Assembly (NCBI GenBank): GCA_900478215.1
Contig: LS483478.1
Span: 620,001 to 684,000, forward strand
Length of the DNA stretch: 64,000 bases
Reading direction: 5' to 3'
From: Salmonella enterica subsp. houtenae serovar Houten
GTDB lineage: Bacteria; Pseudomonadota; Gammaproteobacteria; Enterobacterales; Enterobacteriaceae
Below are positions 15,941-25,580 of this stretch, in pieces; the stretch's first letter is position 1, and every line of letters begins with the position of its first letter. The notes under the pieces were generated by a model. That model was not told the DNA's origin. It did no database searches and was given only the letters and a program-made list of their open reading frames with translations. Both the position numbers and the translations under genes were made by a program.

Positions 15941-18112
15941 ATGAGCGCAACATCCCTGATCCAACCGGATCGCGACCTTTTCTCCTGGCCGCAGTACTGG
16001 GCCGCCTGCTTGGGGCCGGCGCCGTTTTTGCCGATGTCACGTGACGAGATGGATCAACTTGGCTGGGATAGCTGCGACATTATTTTGGTGACGGGCGACG
16101 CGTATGTCGATCATCCGAGTTTCGGCATGGCCATTTGTGGTCGTATGCTGGAATCCCAGGGCTTCCGCGTGGGGATCATCGCCCAGCCGGACTGGAACAG
16201 CAAAGACGACTTTATGCGTCTGGGCAAACCGAATCTGTTCTTCGGCGTGACCGCCGGTAACATGGACTCGATGATCAACCGCTACACCGCCGACCGTAAG
16301 CTGCGTCACGACGACGCTTACACCCCGGACAACGTGGCGGGCAAGCGCCCGGACCGCGCGACGCTGGTCTATACCCAGCGCTGCAAAGAAGCGTGGAAAG
16401 ATGTACCGGTGATCCTCGGCGGCATTGAGGCCAGTCTGCGCCGTACCGCGCATTACGACTACTGGTCTGATACTGTGCGCCGTTCAGTGTTAGTCGATTC
16501 CAAAGCCGATATGCTGATGTTTGGCAACGGCGAGCGTCCGCTGGTGGAAGTGGCGCACCGTCTGGCAATGGGCGAACCTATCGATCAGATTCGCGACGTG
16601 CGTAACACTGCGATTATGGTTAAAGACGCTCTGCCTGGCTGGAGCGGCGTCGACTCCACTCGTCTGGACACGCCGGGTAAAATCGATCCTATCCCCCATC
16701 CATATGGCGAGGATCTGCCGTGCGCGGATAACAAGCCGGTCGCGCCGAAAAAGCAGGAAGCGAAGGCGATTACCGTGCAGCCGCCGCGTCCGAAGCCGTG
16801 GGAAAAAACCTATATTCTGTTGCCGTCCTTTGAAAAGGTGAAGGGCGACAAAGTGCTGTATGCCCATGCGTCGCGTATTTTGCATCACGAAACTAACCCT
16901 GGCTGCGCGCGGGCGCTGATGCAACAGCACGGCGACCGCTATGTCTGGATTAACCCGCCCGCTATACCGCTCTCCACCGAAGAGATGGATAGCGTGTTCG
17001 CGCTGCCGTATCAGCGCGTGCCGCACCCGGCTTACGGCAATGCCCGTATTCCGGCCTATGAGATGATCCGCTTTTCGATCAATATCATGCGTGGCTGCTT
17101 TGGCGGCTGTTCTTTCTGCTCGATCACCGAACATGAAGGGCGCATCATCCAGAGCCGCTCGGAAGACTCTATCATTAACGAGATCGAAGCGATCCGCGAC
17201 ACGGTGCCGGGGTTTACCGGCGTGATCTCCGATCTGGGCGGTCCTACCGCGAACATGTATATGCTGCGTTGTAAGTCGCCGCGTGCGGAGCAGACCTGCC
17301 GTCGCCTGTCGTGCGTCTATCCGGATATCTGTCCGCATATGGATACTGACCATACGCCGACGATTAATCTTTATCGCCGTGCCCGCGAGCTGAAAGGCAT
17401 TAAGAAAATCTTAATTGCCTCCGGCGTGCGCTACGATATTGCCGTGGAAGATCCGCGCTACATCAAAGAACTGGCGAGCCATCATGTGGGCGGCTATTTG
17501 AAGATTGCGCCGGAGCATACCGAAGAAGGCCCGTTGTCGAAAATGATGAAGCCGGGTATGGGCAGCTACGATCGCTTTAAAGAGTTATTTGACCTTTACT
17601 CTAAACAGGCCGGAAAAGAGCAGTATTTGATCCCGTATTTTATCTCCGCGCATCCAGGCACGCGGGACGAAGATATGGTGAATCTGGCGCGGTGGCTGAA
17701 GCGCCACCGCTTCCGTCTGGATCAGGTGCAGAACTTCTACCCGTCGCCGTTGGCGAATTCGACCACCATGTATTACACCGGCAAAAACCCGCTGGGTAAA
17801 ATTGGTTATAAGAGTGAAGATGTGGTGGTGCCGAAGGGAGATAAGCAACGTCGCCTGCATAAGGCGCTGCTGCGTTATCACGATCCTGCGAACTGGCCAT
17901 TGATTCGCCAGGCGCTGGAAGCGATGGGGAAAAAGCATTTGATTGGCGGTCGCCGTGAGTGTCTGGTCCCTGCGCCAACCATTGAAGAGATGCGCGAAGC
18001 GCGTCGCCAGAACCGCAACACCCGCCCGGCGTTGACCAAACATACGCCAGTGGCGCACCAGCGACAGGGGCTTGCCGCCAATAAGAAGCGCGGAAAAGGC
18101 GCGGGGCGTTAA
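15941..18112 (+). CDS. ygiQ: YgiQ family radical SAM protein
   Basis: 723-residue member of the UPF0313/YgiQ radical-SAM family. The N-terminal ~370 residues contain a B12-binding-like fold region (ILVTGDAYVDHPSFG, PVILGGIEASLRR). The [4Fe-4S]/SAM motif C-x3-C-x2-C is at Cys386, Cys390 and Cys393 (GCFGGCSFC). The substrate reaction is unknown. The basic C-terminal tail is rich in Lys and Arg. Start ATG 15941 follows TTGGAAGCACT. It is an intact single-gene unit ending in a REP element. In E. coli ygiQ is often split into two pieces; here it is continuous. Confidence 0.93.
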   Translation: MSATSLIQPDRDLFSWPQYWAACLGPAPFLPMSRDEMDQLGWDSCDIILVTGDAYVDHPSFGMAICGRMLESQGFRVGIIAQPDWNSKDDFMRLGKPNLFFGVTAGNMDSMINRYTADRKLRHDDAYTPDNVAGKRPDRATLVYTQRCKEAWKDVPVILGGIEASLRRTAHYDYWSDTVRRSVLVDSKADMLMFGNGERPLVEVAHRLAMGEPIDQIRDVRNTAIMVKDALPGWSGVDSTRLDTPGKIDPIPHPYGEDLPCADNKPVAPKKQEAKAITVQPPRPKPWEKTYILLPSFEKVKGDKVLYAHASRILHHETNPGCARALMQQHGDRYVWINPPAIPLSTEEMDSVFALPYQRVPHPAYGNARIPAYEMIRFSINIMRGCFGGCSFCSITEHEGRIIQSRSEDSIINEIEAIRDTVPGFTGVISDLGGPTANMYMLRCKSPRAEQTCRRLSCVYPDICPHMDTDHTPTINLYRRARELKGIKKILIASGVRYDIAVEDPRYIKELASHHVGGYLKIAPEHTEEGPLSKMMKPGMGSYDRFKELFDLYSKQAGKEQYLIPYFISAHPGTRDEDMVNLARWLKRHRFRLDQVQNFYPSPLANSTTMYYTGKNPLGKIGYKSEDVVVPKGDKQRRLHKALLRYHDPANWPLIRQALEAMGKKHLIGGRRECLVPAPTIEEMREARRQNRNTRPALTKHTPVAHQRQGLAANKKRGKGAGR

Positions 18113-18130
18113 ACGGTACAGATAACATGC

Positions 18131-18163
18131 CATGCCGGATAAGGCGTAGCCGCCATCCGGCAA
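18131..18163. repeat. REP element between ygiQ and the HIT gene
   Basis: TGCCGGAT (18133-18140) ... ATCCGGCA (18155-18162) around GGCGTAGCCGCC, a single REP palindrome in the 54-bp convergent spacer. It may serve both converging transcripts. Confidence 0.7.
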
Positions 18164-18166
18164 CGA

Positions 18167-18628
18167 TTACGCCTGGATTTGCCGAATTCTGGCCGCCAGC
18201 GCGGCCAGTTTTTCATCATCCGCCCGTTCATGATCGTGCGATGAGAGATATCCCTCGTAGCGCTCGAAAAATTTATTCTGTCGCGATTCGATAGGCTTCC
18301 ATTCACTCAGATTCGCTGTACCGTGCATCGGACTTAGCTTACTGTGCACATGATCGACGCCAAATCCCTCAAAAAACATCCCGGTACGGCCCACGTCCAC
18401 AAACGCTTTATCCAGCAGCTTTGCCACTTTTTGCGTTGCCAGCATCAGGTCCGCCAGCGCCTGCGGCGGTAGATCGAACGCGTAGCTGGGGTAATGTTTT
18501 TTCGGGATCACTACGGTAAACCCATCGGTATTCGGAAAAATGGACAAAAAAGCCAGGTGATGCTCATCTTCCCAAACTTTATGACAAGGCGCTTTACCTT
18601 CAACTATTTGACAGAAAATGCAGGTCAT
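18167..18628 (-). CDS. HIT-family nucleotide-binding protein with altered histidine triad
   Basis: 153-residue histidine-triad (HIT) superfamily protein, related to nucleotide hydrolases/transferases. N-terminal CIFCQIVEGKAPCHKVWED (residues 3-21) is the usual HIT beta-strand opening with a Cys-x-x-Cys, and GFTVVIPKKHYPS follows. The triad region is DHVHSKLSP: His93 and the catalytic-position His95 remain, but the third His is replaced by Lys97. The C-terminal helix is extended and charged. It is a stand-alone gene convergent with ygiQ, 44 bp downstream of the DASS transporter start-to-stop run. The substrate is unknown; hydrolase activity may be modified. Confidence 0.75.
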   Translation of the reverse strand: MTCIFCQIVEGKAPCHKVWEDEHHLAFLSIFPNTDGFTVVIPKKHYPSYAFDLPPQALADLMLATQKVAKLLDKAFVDVGRTGMFFEGFGVDHVHSKLSPMHGTANLSEWKPIESRQNKFFERYEGYLSSHDHERADDEKLAALAARIRQIQA

Positions 18629-18672
18629 TCCATTTCTCCGTTAACCGAGGGGCTGATCGATGCGTTAAGCGT

Positions 18673-20133
18673 TTAATACAACCCTAACACTTTCCACCAT
18701 GCGAGTCCGACTGTCAAAAAGACCGCTTGATTAAAGAGACTGATAATAAATCCCGTTCGCCACCAGACGCCCGTCGGGACATAGCCGGCGCCAAAAAGAA
18801 TAGGGCCGCGTGCATGGGTATACTGCGTAAGAGAGCAGTACAGGCTGCTGGTAAACGCCAGCATAAGCGCCATCGGCGCCGCCGGTATATTCAGATGCAG
18901 ACCGACGCCCAGAAACACCGCATACAGCGCGGCGATTTGCGCGTTGCCACTGGCGAAAAAATAGTGGGTATAAAAATAGGCAGCGTTAAGCAGCAGCAGG
19001 ATGATTATCCAACTGGTTCCATGCATCGTACTGCCGATGCTATCGCCAATCAGGTTGCCAAACCAACTGGTGAACCCTAGCTTCTTCAACTGGTTAGCCA
19101 TCATCAGCAGCGCGGCAAACCAAATCAACGTATCCCAGGCGCCTTTTTCGCTTTTAACGTCTTCCCAGGTGAGCACGCCGCTCAGTAATAAAATCGAGAG
19201 ACCGACAAAAGAGGCTGTCGTGGCATCCACGCCGAGCGTGTCGCCAAAAATCCACAGCACCAGCAACACGCCGACGGTCGCCAGCATTAGCCACTCGCCG
19301 CGCGCCATACAGCCCATTTGCGCCAGCTCTTTGCGCGCCAGATCCGGCGCATCCGGCGTATGTTTAATCTCCGGACGCGTCAGCCAGTAGACCAGCAGCG
19401 GGACGATAAGAAGAGAGACCAGGCAAGGCAGGAGCGCTGCGATAAACCAGCTTCCCCAGCTCAACGTAACGCCGGCGTTCGCCGCCAGTTTTACCGCCAG
19501 CAGATTACCCGTATAACCGGTCATAAACAGTGCGGCGGTGACGTCGTTAACATTGCCAATACAGGTGATCAGAAAGGTGCCGATTTTGCTGCGAGATTCA
19601 TCTTCCGGATGTGAATCAAAACTGCGCGCCAGCGAGTCGGCGATCGGGTAAATCACGCCGCCGCAGCGCGCGGTGTTACTGGGCATCGCGGGGGAGAGGA
19701 TCAGATCGGCAAACGCCAGGCCATAGGCCAGACCCAGCGTTCGTTTACCTAACAGACGGATCATTTGTAGGGCGATACGCCGACCCAGCCCGGTTTTGAT
19801 AAACCCACGGGCAATCATAAAGGCGACGACGATAAGCCAGATCAGCGAACTGTTCAGCTCGCTCAACGCCGTGGTAATCGCGCCGCTGGCCGTTTTGTCG
19901 CCGGCGGCATAGGCGAGCGCAAAGACGGTGATGCCGATAATACCGACCGCGCCAATAGGCAGCACTTTCGCCACGATTGAGGCGATCGTCGCGACAAAAA
20001 TAATCGCGGAATGCCAGGCCGGTGCGCTTAATCCAGAAGGGGGCGCGAGCTGCCACAGTCCGGCGGCGATCACCAGAATAAGAATGAATGGGAGCCATTT
20101 GACGCCCTGAGATTTTTTTTCCGCCACAATCAC
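18673..20133 (-). CDS. DASS-family anion:sodium symporter or antiporter
   Basis: 486-residue inner-membrane protein of the divalent anion:Na+ symporter family (CitT, TtdT, YbhI-type), with about 12 hydrophobic segments. The two family signatures are present: Pro-Ser-Asn-Thr-Ala-Arg near residue 150 (SNT-type substrate/Na+ loop) and the second repeat SLTQYTHARGPILFG near 435. The predicted role is uptake or exchange of a dicarboxylate or tricarboxylate such as tartrate, citrate or succinate; the substrate cannot be read from sequence. It is upstream of the HIT gene on the same strand, with AT-rich promoter DNA at 20134-20230. No dehydratase or lyase gene accompanies it. Confidence 0.85.
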   Translation of the reverse strand: MIVAEKKSQGVKWLPFILILVIAAGLWQLAPPSGLSAPAWHSAIIFVATIASIVAKVLPIGAVGIIGITVFALAYAAGDKTASGAITTALSELNSSLIWLIVVAFMIARGFIKTGLGRRIALQMIRLLGKRTLGLAYGLAFADLILSPAMPSNTARCGGVIYPIADSLARSFDSHPEDESRSKIGTFLITCIGNVNDVTAALFMTGYTGNLLAVKLAANAGVTLSWGSWFIAALLPCLVSLLIVPLLVYWLTRPEIKHTPDAPDLARKELAQMGCMARGEWLMLATVGVLLVLWIFGDTLGVDATTASFVGLSILLLSGVLTWEDVKSEKGAWDTLIWFAALLMMANQLKKLGFTSWFGNLIGDSIGSTMHGTSWIIILLLLNAAYFYTHYFFASGNAQIAALYAVFLGVGLHLNIPAAPMALMLAFTSSLYCSLTQYTHARGPILFGAGYVPTGVWWRTGFIISLFNQAVFLTVGLAWWKVLGLY

Positions 20134-20277
20134 ACATCCATAAATATTTTATATGCATTAAGTAAATTAATAATTAATATGAATAAATATTCATAAAATC
20201 AGAATAATGCTGCGCTTGTGTGCGGGGGAAATATACTGTTAAATGCGCGCTAATTGTTTCTTAATATTTCGGAATGC

Positions 20278-20303
20278 AAAAAAGCCCGACGAAATCGTCG
20301 GGC
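20278..20303 (-). terminator. Rho-independent terminator of the yqhD-dkgA operon
   Basis: GCCCGACG (20284-20291) and CGTCGGGC (20296-20303) with loop AAAT. On the minus strand the stem is followed by TTTTTT, placing it 21 bp after the dkgA stop. Confidence 0.88.
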
Positions 20304-20324
20304 ATGACGCGCGATAAATCTGGC

Positions 20325-21152
20325 TTAACCGCCGAACTGATCCGGATCGGGACCGAGGCGTTTTCCTTGATCCAGTTTTGCGATCTCGCCTAATTCATCT
20401 TTATCGAGACGGAAATCCCAGACAGCAAAGTTTTCCGCGATACGGGAAGGGGTGACGGATTTCGGGATGACGACCAGCCCGCAGTCCAGATGCCAGCGAA
20501 TAACAATCTGAGCGGGCGTTTTGCCGTATTTATCCGCCAGCTCGCGAATCACTTTCTGATCGAATACGCCTTCGCCGCCCTGCGCCAGCGGGCTCCAGGA
20601 TTCGGTCTGGATTTTATGCGTCGCATTCCACGCATGTAGCTGGCGCTGTTGCATCAAGGGGTGTAGCTCGATCTGGTTGATGACCGGGGTAACGCCGGTT
20701 TCATCGATCAGACGCTGGAGGTGATGGATCTGAAAATTACAGACCCCGATACTCTTTACCAGCCCCTCCTTTTGCAGCGCGATCATGCCCTTCCAGGCTT
20801 CGACATAGTGATCGATAGCCGGTACGGGCCAGTGCATCAGATAGAGATCGAGATAATCAAGCTGCAGTTTTTTCAGACTCTCCTGCAGGGCTTCGCGGGG
20901 ACGTTTTTGATCGTCATTCCACAACTTGGTGGTGATAAACAGCTCTTCCCGCGCCACATTCGCTTCTTTTAGCGCTTTACCGACGCCCTCTTCATTCTGA
21001 TATGCTGTGGCGGTATCAATCGATCGATAGCCCACCTCCAGCGCTTTATGAATTGCCGCGATCACCTCTTCATTGCTTGCTTTCCAGACTCCCAGCCCAA
21101 GTTGTGGCATTACGTTGCCATCCTGTAGCCTGATAATGGTTGGATTAGCCAT
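20325..21152 (-). CDS. dkgA: 2,5-diketo-D-gluconate reductase A / methylglyoxal reductase
   Basis: 275-residue aldo-keto reductase (AKR5) that uses NADPH to reduce 2,5-diketogluconate, methylglyoxal and other aldehydes. The catalytic tetrad is complete: Asp46, Tyr51 (SIDTATAYQ), Lys76 (TTKLW) and His107 (LMHWP). The C-terminal NADPH site carries VIPKSVTPSRIAENF. It is the second gene of the yqhD-dkgA unit, 105 bp below yqhD, under YqhC control in relatives, and is followed by a clear terminator. Confidence 0.96.
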   Translation of the reverse strand: MANPTIIRLQDGNVMPQLGLGVWKASNEEVIAAIHKALEVGYRSIDTATAYQNEEGVGKALKEANVAREELFITTKLWNDDQKRPREALQESLKKLQLDYLDLYLMHWPVPAIDHYVEAWKGMIALQKEGLVKSIGVCNFQIHHLQRLIDETGVTPVINQIELHPLMQQRQLHAWNATHKIQTESWSPLAQGGEGVFDQKVIRELADKYGKTPAQIVIRWHLDCGLVVIPKSVTPSRIAENFAVWDFRLDKDELGEIAKLDQGKRLGPDPDQFGG

Positions 21153-21257
21153 GATGTGTTCCTCTTTTAATTGGCTCGCCGGAGTCGGGTCCGGCGAGAC
21201 TAAGTGACTTAAGTCTGGACGAAATGGCCAAAAACGAAAGTCAGAGGCGAAAAAACC

Positions 21258-22421
21258 TTAGCGCGCCGCTTCGTAAATCCGACGGCTGACATCCAACGTA
21301 ATATCCTGATTTTCACCTAAATTTGTGCAACCATGCGCCTCAAGTTTGGCCAGGAGCGCCGGAATAGCGCTACCATCCAGACCGTAATCGGACAGGCGGG
21401 TAGGCACGCCCATCTGTTCGAAGAAATGGCGGGTGGCGGCAATGGCGGCATCAATACGCTCGTCGTCGGAACCGTCGGTGATATTCCATACACGTTCAGC
21501 GTATTGCAGGAGTTTTGCGCGTTTAACGTCGCGTTTTTCGTTCCATAGCGCAGGCAGAATGATAGCCAGCGTCTGGGCATGATCGAGACCGTGCATCGCC
21601 GTAAGCTCATGACCCAACATATGCGTCGCCCAGTCCTGCGGAACGCCAGCGCCAATCAGGCCATTCAACGCCTGAGTAGCGGCCCACATCACGTTAGCGC
21701 GGACGTCATAGTTTTCAGGCTCTTGCAGCGCTTTGGGACCTTCTTCAATCAGTGTGAGTAAAATGCCTTCGGCGAAACGATCCTGAATTTTGCCGTTAAC
21801 CGGGTAAGTGACGTACTGCTCAACGGTATGGACGAAAGCATCCACGACGCCGTTCGCAACCTGGCGCGGCGGCAATGTATAAGTGTAGACCGGGTCCAGT
21901 ACGGCAAATACCGGTTGCACGAACGAGGAGTGGAAGGCCTGTTTGTCGCCAGTGGTTTTACGGGAAATGACTGCGCCGGCATTCGATTCTGAGCCGGTTG
22001 CCGGTAGGGTCAGCACAGACCCCATCGGGATTGCGCTACGAATCTCAGTACCGCCGGTTTCCAGAATGTGCCACGGATCGACGCCGTCCGTATACTGCGC
22101 CGCTGCGGCGATAAATTTGGTGCCGTCCAGTACGGAACCGCCGCCAACGGCCAGCAGGAAGGTAATATTTTCGTCGCGCACAAGCTGCACGGCCTTCATC
22201 AGCGTTTCATAGGACGGGTTCGGTTCAATACCGTCAAACTCCCGAACATTCAGTCCTTTTAACGCTTCCTGAACTTGCGCCAGTACGCCGGTCTTTTTCA
22301 CGCTACCGCCGCCATAGGTAATCAGCACGCGGGCGTCCTGCGGGATCTGATCGCGGAGATCGACGATAGCGCCTTTACCAAACAGAATGCGGGTAGGTGT
22401 ATGTAATTTAAAATTGTTCAT
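21258..22421 (-). CDS. yqhD: NADPH-dependent aldehyde reductase / alcohol dehydrogenase YqhD
   Basis: 387-residue group III iron/zinc alcohol dehydrogenase that reduces short aldehydes, acrolein, furfural and lipid peroxidation products. The N-terminal nucleotide domain has TYGGGSVKKTG (residues 35-45) and VGGGSVLDGTKFIA. The metal ligands are all present: Asp194, His198, His267 and His281. It is divergent from its regulator gene yqhC across a 165-bp spacer and is upstream of dkgA. Together they form an aldehyde-detoxification unit. Confidence 0.96.
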   Translation of the reverse strand: MNNFKLHTPTRILFGKGAIVDLRDQIPQDARVLITYGGGSVKKTGVLAQVQEALKGLNVREFDGIEPNPSYETLMKAVQLVRDENITFLLAVGGGSVLDGTKFIAAAAQYTDGVDPWHILETGGTEIRSAIPMGSVLTLPATGSESNAGAVISRKTTGDKQAFHSSFVQPVFAVLDPVYTYTLPPRQVANGVVDAFVHTVEQYVTYPVNGKIQDRFAEGILLTLIEEGPKALQEPENYDVRANVMWAATQALNGLIGAGVPQDWATHMLGHELTAMHGLDHAQTLAIILPALWNEKRDVKRAKLLQYAERVWNITDGSDDERIDAAIAATRHFFEQMGVPTRLSDYGLDGSAIPALLAKLEAHGCTNLGENQDITLDVSRRIYEAAR

Positions 22422-22586
22422 TGCTCATTCCCTTATGTGGGTAAAAAGAGGGTAGGCGGCTGTCTGCCTGATGGTCATCATTGTGGTCTTGTAAGGGGGG
22501 GCTCTCAATGCACATTTCTGCCAATGTTTTGCCTATTTCTCCAGAACGCTGGAGAAAATCGCTAAAAATGCGCACAATCCAGCGGA

Positions 22587-23513
22587 GTGGATTTGATAAA
22601 AAAATGGCGCGTTATGAATCGTGAAGCAATTTGCTTACAGCTTGCGGATAAAATTAATTATTTGAAAAATAATGATAAAATAATCAGCGAGCGGCTAGCG
22701 GGCATTCGTCTGTTGTATGGCGTTGAACCGGGGCCGCGCACGCCGGTCATGTATCAGCCTGGCATCATATTTCTCTTTTCCGGCCATAAAATTGGTTATA
22801 TTAACGAGCGCCAGTTTCGTTATGACGCTAATGAATATCTCTTACTGACCGTGCCGCTCCCTTTTGAATGCGAGACCTACGCGACGCCGGAGGTACCGCT
22901 GGCCGGTATTCGGCTCGACATCGATGTGCTGCAATTGCAAGAGTTGCTCATGGACATTGGCGAAGATGAACGTTTCCAGTTGCCGATGGCGGCTAGCGGG
23001 ATTAACTCCGCCACGCTGTCGGACGAGATTTTATGCGCGGTGGAAAGGTTGCTGGATGTGATGGAGCGCCCGCTGGATGCGCGGATTCTGGGAAAACAGA
23101 TTATCCGCGAAATCCTTTATCATGTGCTGATGGGACCGCGCGGCGGGGCGCTGCTTGCGCTGGTTAGCCGCCAGACGCACTTTAGCCTGATCAGTCGCGT
23201 ACTGAAACAGATCGAAATGAAATACACCGAGAACCTGAATGTTGAGCAACTGGCGGCAGAAGCGAACATGAGCGTGTCGGCATTTCACCATAATTTTAAG
23301 GCGGTCACCAGCACCTCGCCGTTGCAGTATTTAAAAAGCTACCGACTGCATAAGGCGCGGATGATGATGATTCACGACGGTATGAAGGCCAGCGCCGCGG
23401 CGATGCGGGTCGGCTATGAGAGCGCATCGCAGTTTAGCCGGGAGTTTAAACGTTATTTTGGCGTTACGCCGGGCGAAGATGCGGCAAGAATGCGGACAAT
23501 GCAAGGGAGCTAA
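22587..23513 (+). CDS. yqhC: AraC-family transcriptional activator YqhC
   Basis: AraC-type regulator that activates yqhD-dkgA in response to aldehydes. The N-terminal effector domain (about residues 30-200) contains YQPGIIFLFSGHKIGY. Two C-terminal helix-turn-helix motifs follow: NVEQLAAEANMSVSAFHHNFK and ASAAAMRVGYESASQFSREFKRYFG. The longest start is GTG 22587; the ATG at 22614 (Met-Asn-Arg-Glu-Ala) also aligns with an internal Met of the E. coli protein. Neither has a convincing SD, so the exact start is uncertain. Confidence 0.92.
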   Translation: MDLIKKWRVMNREAICLQLADKINYLKNNDKIISERLAGIRLLYGVEPGPRTPVMYQPGIIFLFSGHKIGYINERQFRYDANEYLLLTVPLPFECETYATPEVPLAGIRLDIDVLQLQELLMDIGEDERFQLPMAASGINSATLSDEILCAVERLLDVMERPLDARILGKQIIREILYHVLMGPRGGALLALVSRQTHFSLISRVLKQIEMKYTENLNVEQLAAEANMSVSAFHHNFKAVTSTSPLQYLKSYRLHKARMMMIHDGMKASAAAMRVGYESASQFSREFKRYFGVTPGEDAARMRTMQGS

Positions 23514-23575
23514 GTGGGTCATCCCGCCACGGATCAGCGAAGCGCAACCGGGCCATCCTGCCGGTCATGGGTACC

Positions 23576-24235
23576 TCAGGCGTTACAGCATTTCTTTTTA
23601 ATCACCACGATCAGCGTACCTAGCAACCCGGCAACCAGTAGCGCGACGGGAAGGATCATTAAAAATGTCATTACCTGGTGTTCATGACGCTTAACAAACG
23701 GAATCATACTGAGCGCGTAGCCGAAGCTGGTCACAACCGTCACCCATAGCAGGCCGCTTAACCAGTTAAAAAATTGAAACCGGCGGTTGGACAGACCGGA
23801 AATACCCGCCATTGTTGGCAGCAGAGTGCGGACAAACGCCAGAAAGCGCCCGGCAAGCAACGCTAACAAACCGTGACGGTCAAACATGCAGGTGGCGCGC
23901 TGATGATATTTTGCCGGAAGCTGCGCCAGCCAGCCTTTGACGGTACGCGTATTACCGAGCCAGCGTCCCTGGATATAACTTAGCCAGCAGCCGAGACTGG
24001 CCGCGGCGGTGAGAATGCCAATCGTCGGCAAAAAATGCATCACATCCTGAGCGATCAGCGCGCCTGCCAGCAGCAGCAGACTATCGCCGGGTAAGAATGA
24101 CGCTGGCAGCAGACCGTTTTCTAAAAATAGCGTGGCGAACATGACAAAGTAGACGACGCTAACAACGTGTGGATTCGCCAGCGCGGCAAAATCATGTTGC
24201 CAGAGCGCAGCGATAATATCTTGAATGACAGCCAT
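23576..24235 (-). CDS. yghB: DedA-family inner-membrane protein YghB
   Basis: 219-residue DedA/SNARE-associated (VTT) membrane protein with about 5 hydrophobic segments. In E. coli YghB and YqjA are redundant and needed for normal cell division, Tat export and proton-motive-force homeostasis, with a proposed lipid-carrier flippase role for the family. Signatures seen are ENGLLPASFLPGDSLLLLAG (about 39-58) and GRFLAFVRTLLPTMAGISG with the conserved Arg residues. It is convergent with yqhC and downstream of metC on the same strand. Confidence 0.94.
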   Translation of the reverse strand: MAVIQDIIAALWQHDFAALANPHVVSVVYFVMFATLFLENGLLPASFLPGDSLLLLAGALIAQDVMHFLPTIGILTAAASLGCWLSYIQGRWLGNTRTVKGWLAQLPAKYHQRATCMFDRHGLLALLAGRFLAFVRTLLPTMAGISGLSNRRFQFFNWLSGLLWVTVVTSFGYALSMIPFVKRHEHQVMTFLMILPVALLVAGLLGTLIVVIKKKCCNA

Positions 24236-24291
24236 GAACTTTCCTGTGGAACAGCATTTACGCTTTTATCTGCCTATTGTACTCCTGAATC

Positions 24292-24315
24292 GTCCGGGAT
24301 GCCTTGATCCCGGAC
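24292..24315. repeat. Inverted repeat between yghB and metC
   Basis: GTCCGGGAT (24292-24300) and ATCCCGGAC (24307-24315) with a 6-base loop. This perfect 9-bp stem has no T-run on either side. It lies 59 bp beyond the metC stop on the metC strand and could stabilise or terminate the metC message. Confidence 0.55.
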
Positions 24316-24374
24316 GCAACAAACGCAGACTTTTCCACGGAAATTGTCTGCATATATGTCCATCCACGGCAACT

Positions 24375-25562
24375 TTACACAATTCTGGCGAATCCGGCGG
24401 CTAAATCAGCGATTAAATCATCAACATTCTCTAAACCAATATGCACCCGGACCAGCGTACCGGTAAAATCTACGCCGCCTGCGGGACGAATCGCGGCGAT
24501 CTGTTCCGGCTGATTAGCAATAATTAGCGATTCGTAGCCTCCCCAGGAGTAGGCCATACTGAACAGCGAAAAGTTATCCAGATAGGCTGATAATTCTGCC
24601 TCGGTCAGCTTTTTATTGAGCACGAAGGAGAACAGACCGCTGCTGCCTGTAAAGTCTCGTTTCCAGAACGCATGACCTTTGCTACCCGGCAGGGCCGGAT
24701 GATTAACGCGCGCGACTTGAGGATGGTTCGCCAGCCACGCGGCGATTTTGAGGCTGCTTTCATGATGCTGGCGCAGACGGACGCCGAGCGTGCGCAGACC
24801 GCGGCTGGTCATATAAGCCGTGTCCGCATCGAGCATTTGCCCCATCAGATAGGCGTTTTCCCGCAATTGTTCCCAGCAGCGCGCATTGGCAACGGCAGTA
24901 CCGACCATCGCGTCAGAATGACCAATCAGATACTTAGTGCCCGCCTGGATAGAGATATCAATATCGAACTCCAGAGCTTTGAACAGAATACCTGCCGCCC
25001 AGGTATTATCAATCATGATGACGGCTTCTGGCGCAACGCGTCTGACCGCACTGACAATGGTCGGAATATCATGGACTTCCATGGTAATAGAGCCGGGGGA
25101 TTCGAGAAATACGACTTTCGTGTTCGGCTGAATATGTTGCATGATATCCGCGCCGATGAGCGGGTCGAACCAGCTTGTCGTTACGCCCAGTTTGCCGAGA
25201 ATTTTGCTGCAGAAATCCTGGCTGGGTTCATAGGCTGTGTTGGTCATCAGGACGTGGTCGCCCTGTTCAACGAATGCCAGAATGGTGTTGGCGACCGCCG
25301 CCGCGCCGCACGGGAAGAGGGCGCATCCGGCGCCGCCTTCCAGCTCACACATGGCTTCCTGGAGCGAAAAGTGGGTCAGAGTTCCCCGGCGTCCATAAAA
25401 TAATTCGCCGTTGGCGCGATTGCGGGCGGCGTGTTTTTTGGCCTCGACGGTGTCAAATACCAGTGAAGAAGCGCGTTGAATCACACTATTCACTGAGCCA
25501 AGCGTGTATTTTTTGCTGCGTCCTGCGTTTACCAGTTTGGTATCTAACTGTTTATCCGTCAT
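24375..25562 (-). CDS. metC: Cystathionine beta-lyase
   Basis: 395-residue PLP enzyme that cleaves cystathionine to homocysteine, ammonia and pyruvate in methionine synthesis. It belongs to the Cys/Met-metabolism family, with ELFYGRRGTLTHFSLQEAM near residue 53, the Asp-Asn-Thr-Trp-Ala cofactor strand at 185-189 and the Schiff-base Lys210 in QAGTKYLIGHSD. The frame is open to 25697, but the start at 25562 gives the family length and removes residues that overlap the operator. It is divergent from exbB, with Met-box-like repeats just upstream. Confidence 0.96.
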   Translation of the reverse strand: MTDKQLDTKLVNAGRSKKYTLGSVNSVIQRASSLVFDTVEAKKHAARNRANGELFYGRRGTLTHFSLQEAMCELEGGAGCALFPCGAAAVANTILAFVEQGDHVLMTNTAYEPSQDFCSKILGKLGVTTSWFDPLIGADIMQHIQPNTKVVFLESPGSITMEVHDIPTIVSAVRRVAPEAVIMIDNTWAAGILFKALEFDIDISIQAGTKYLIGHSDAMVGTAVANARCWEQLRENAYLMGQMLDADTAYMTSRGLRTLGVRLRQHHESSLKIAAWLANHPQVARVNHPALPGSKGHAFWKRDFTGSSGLFSFVLNKKLTEAELSAYLDNFSLFSMAYSWGGYESLIIANQPEQIAAIRPAGGVDFTGTLVRVHIGLENVDDLIADLAAGFARIV

Positions 25563-25580
25563 GTTGCGTTTCCTGATTTT

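Noticed and set aside
16490..17353. 287-aa antisense frame inside ygiQ
   Set aside because: His/Arg-rich shadow of a high-GC gene; no recognisable domain.
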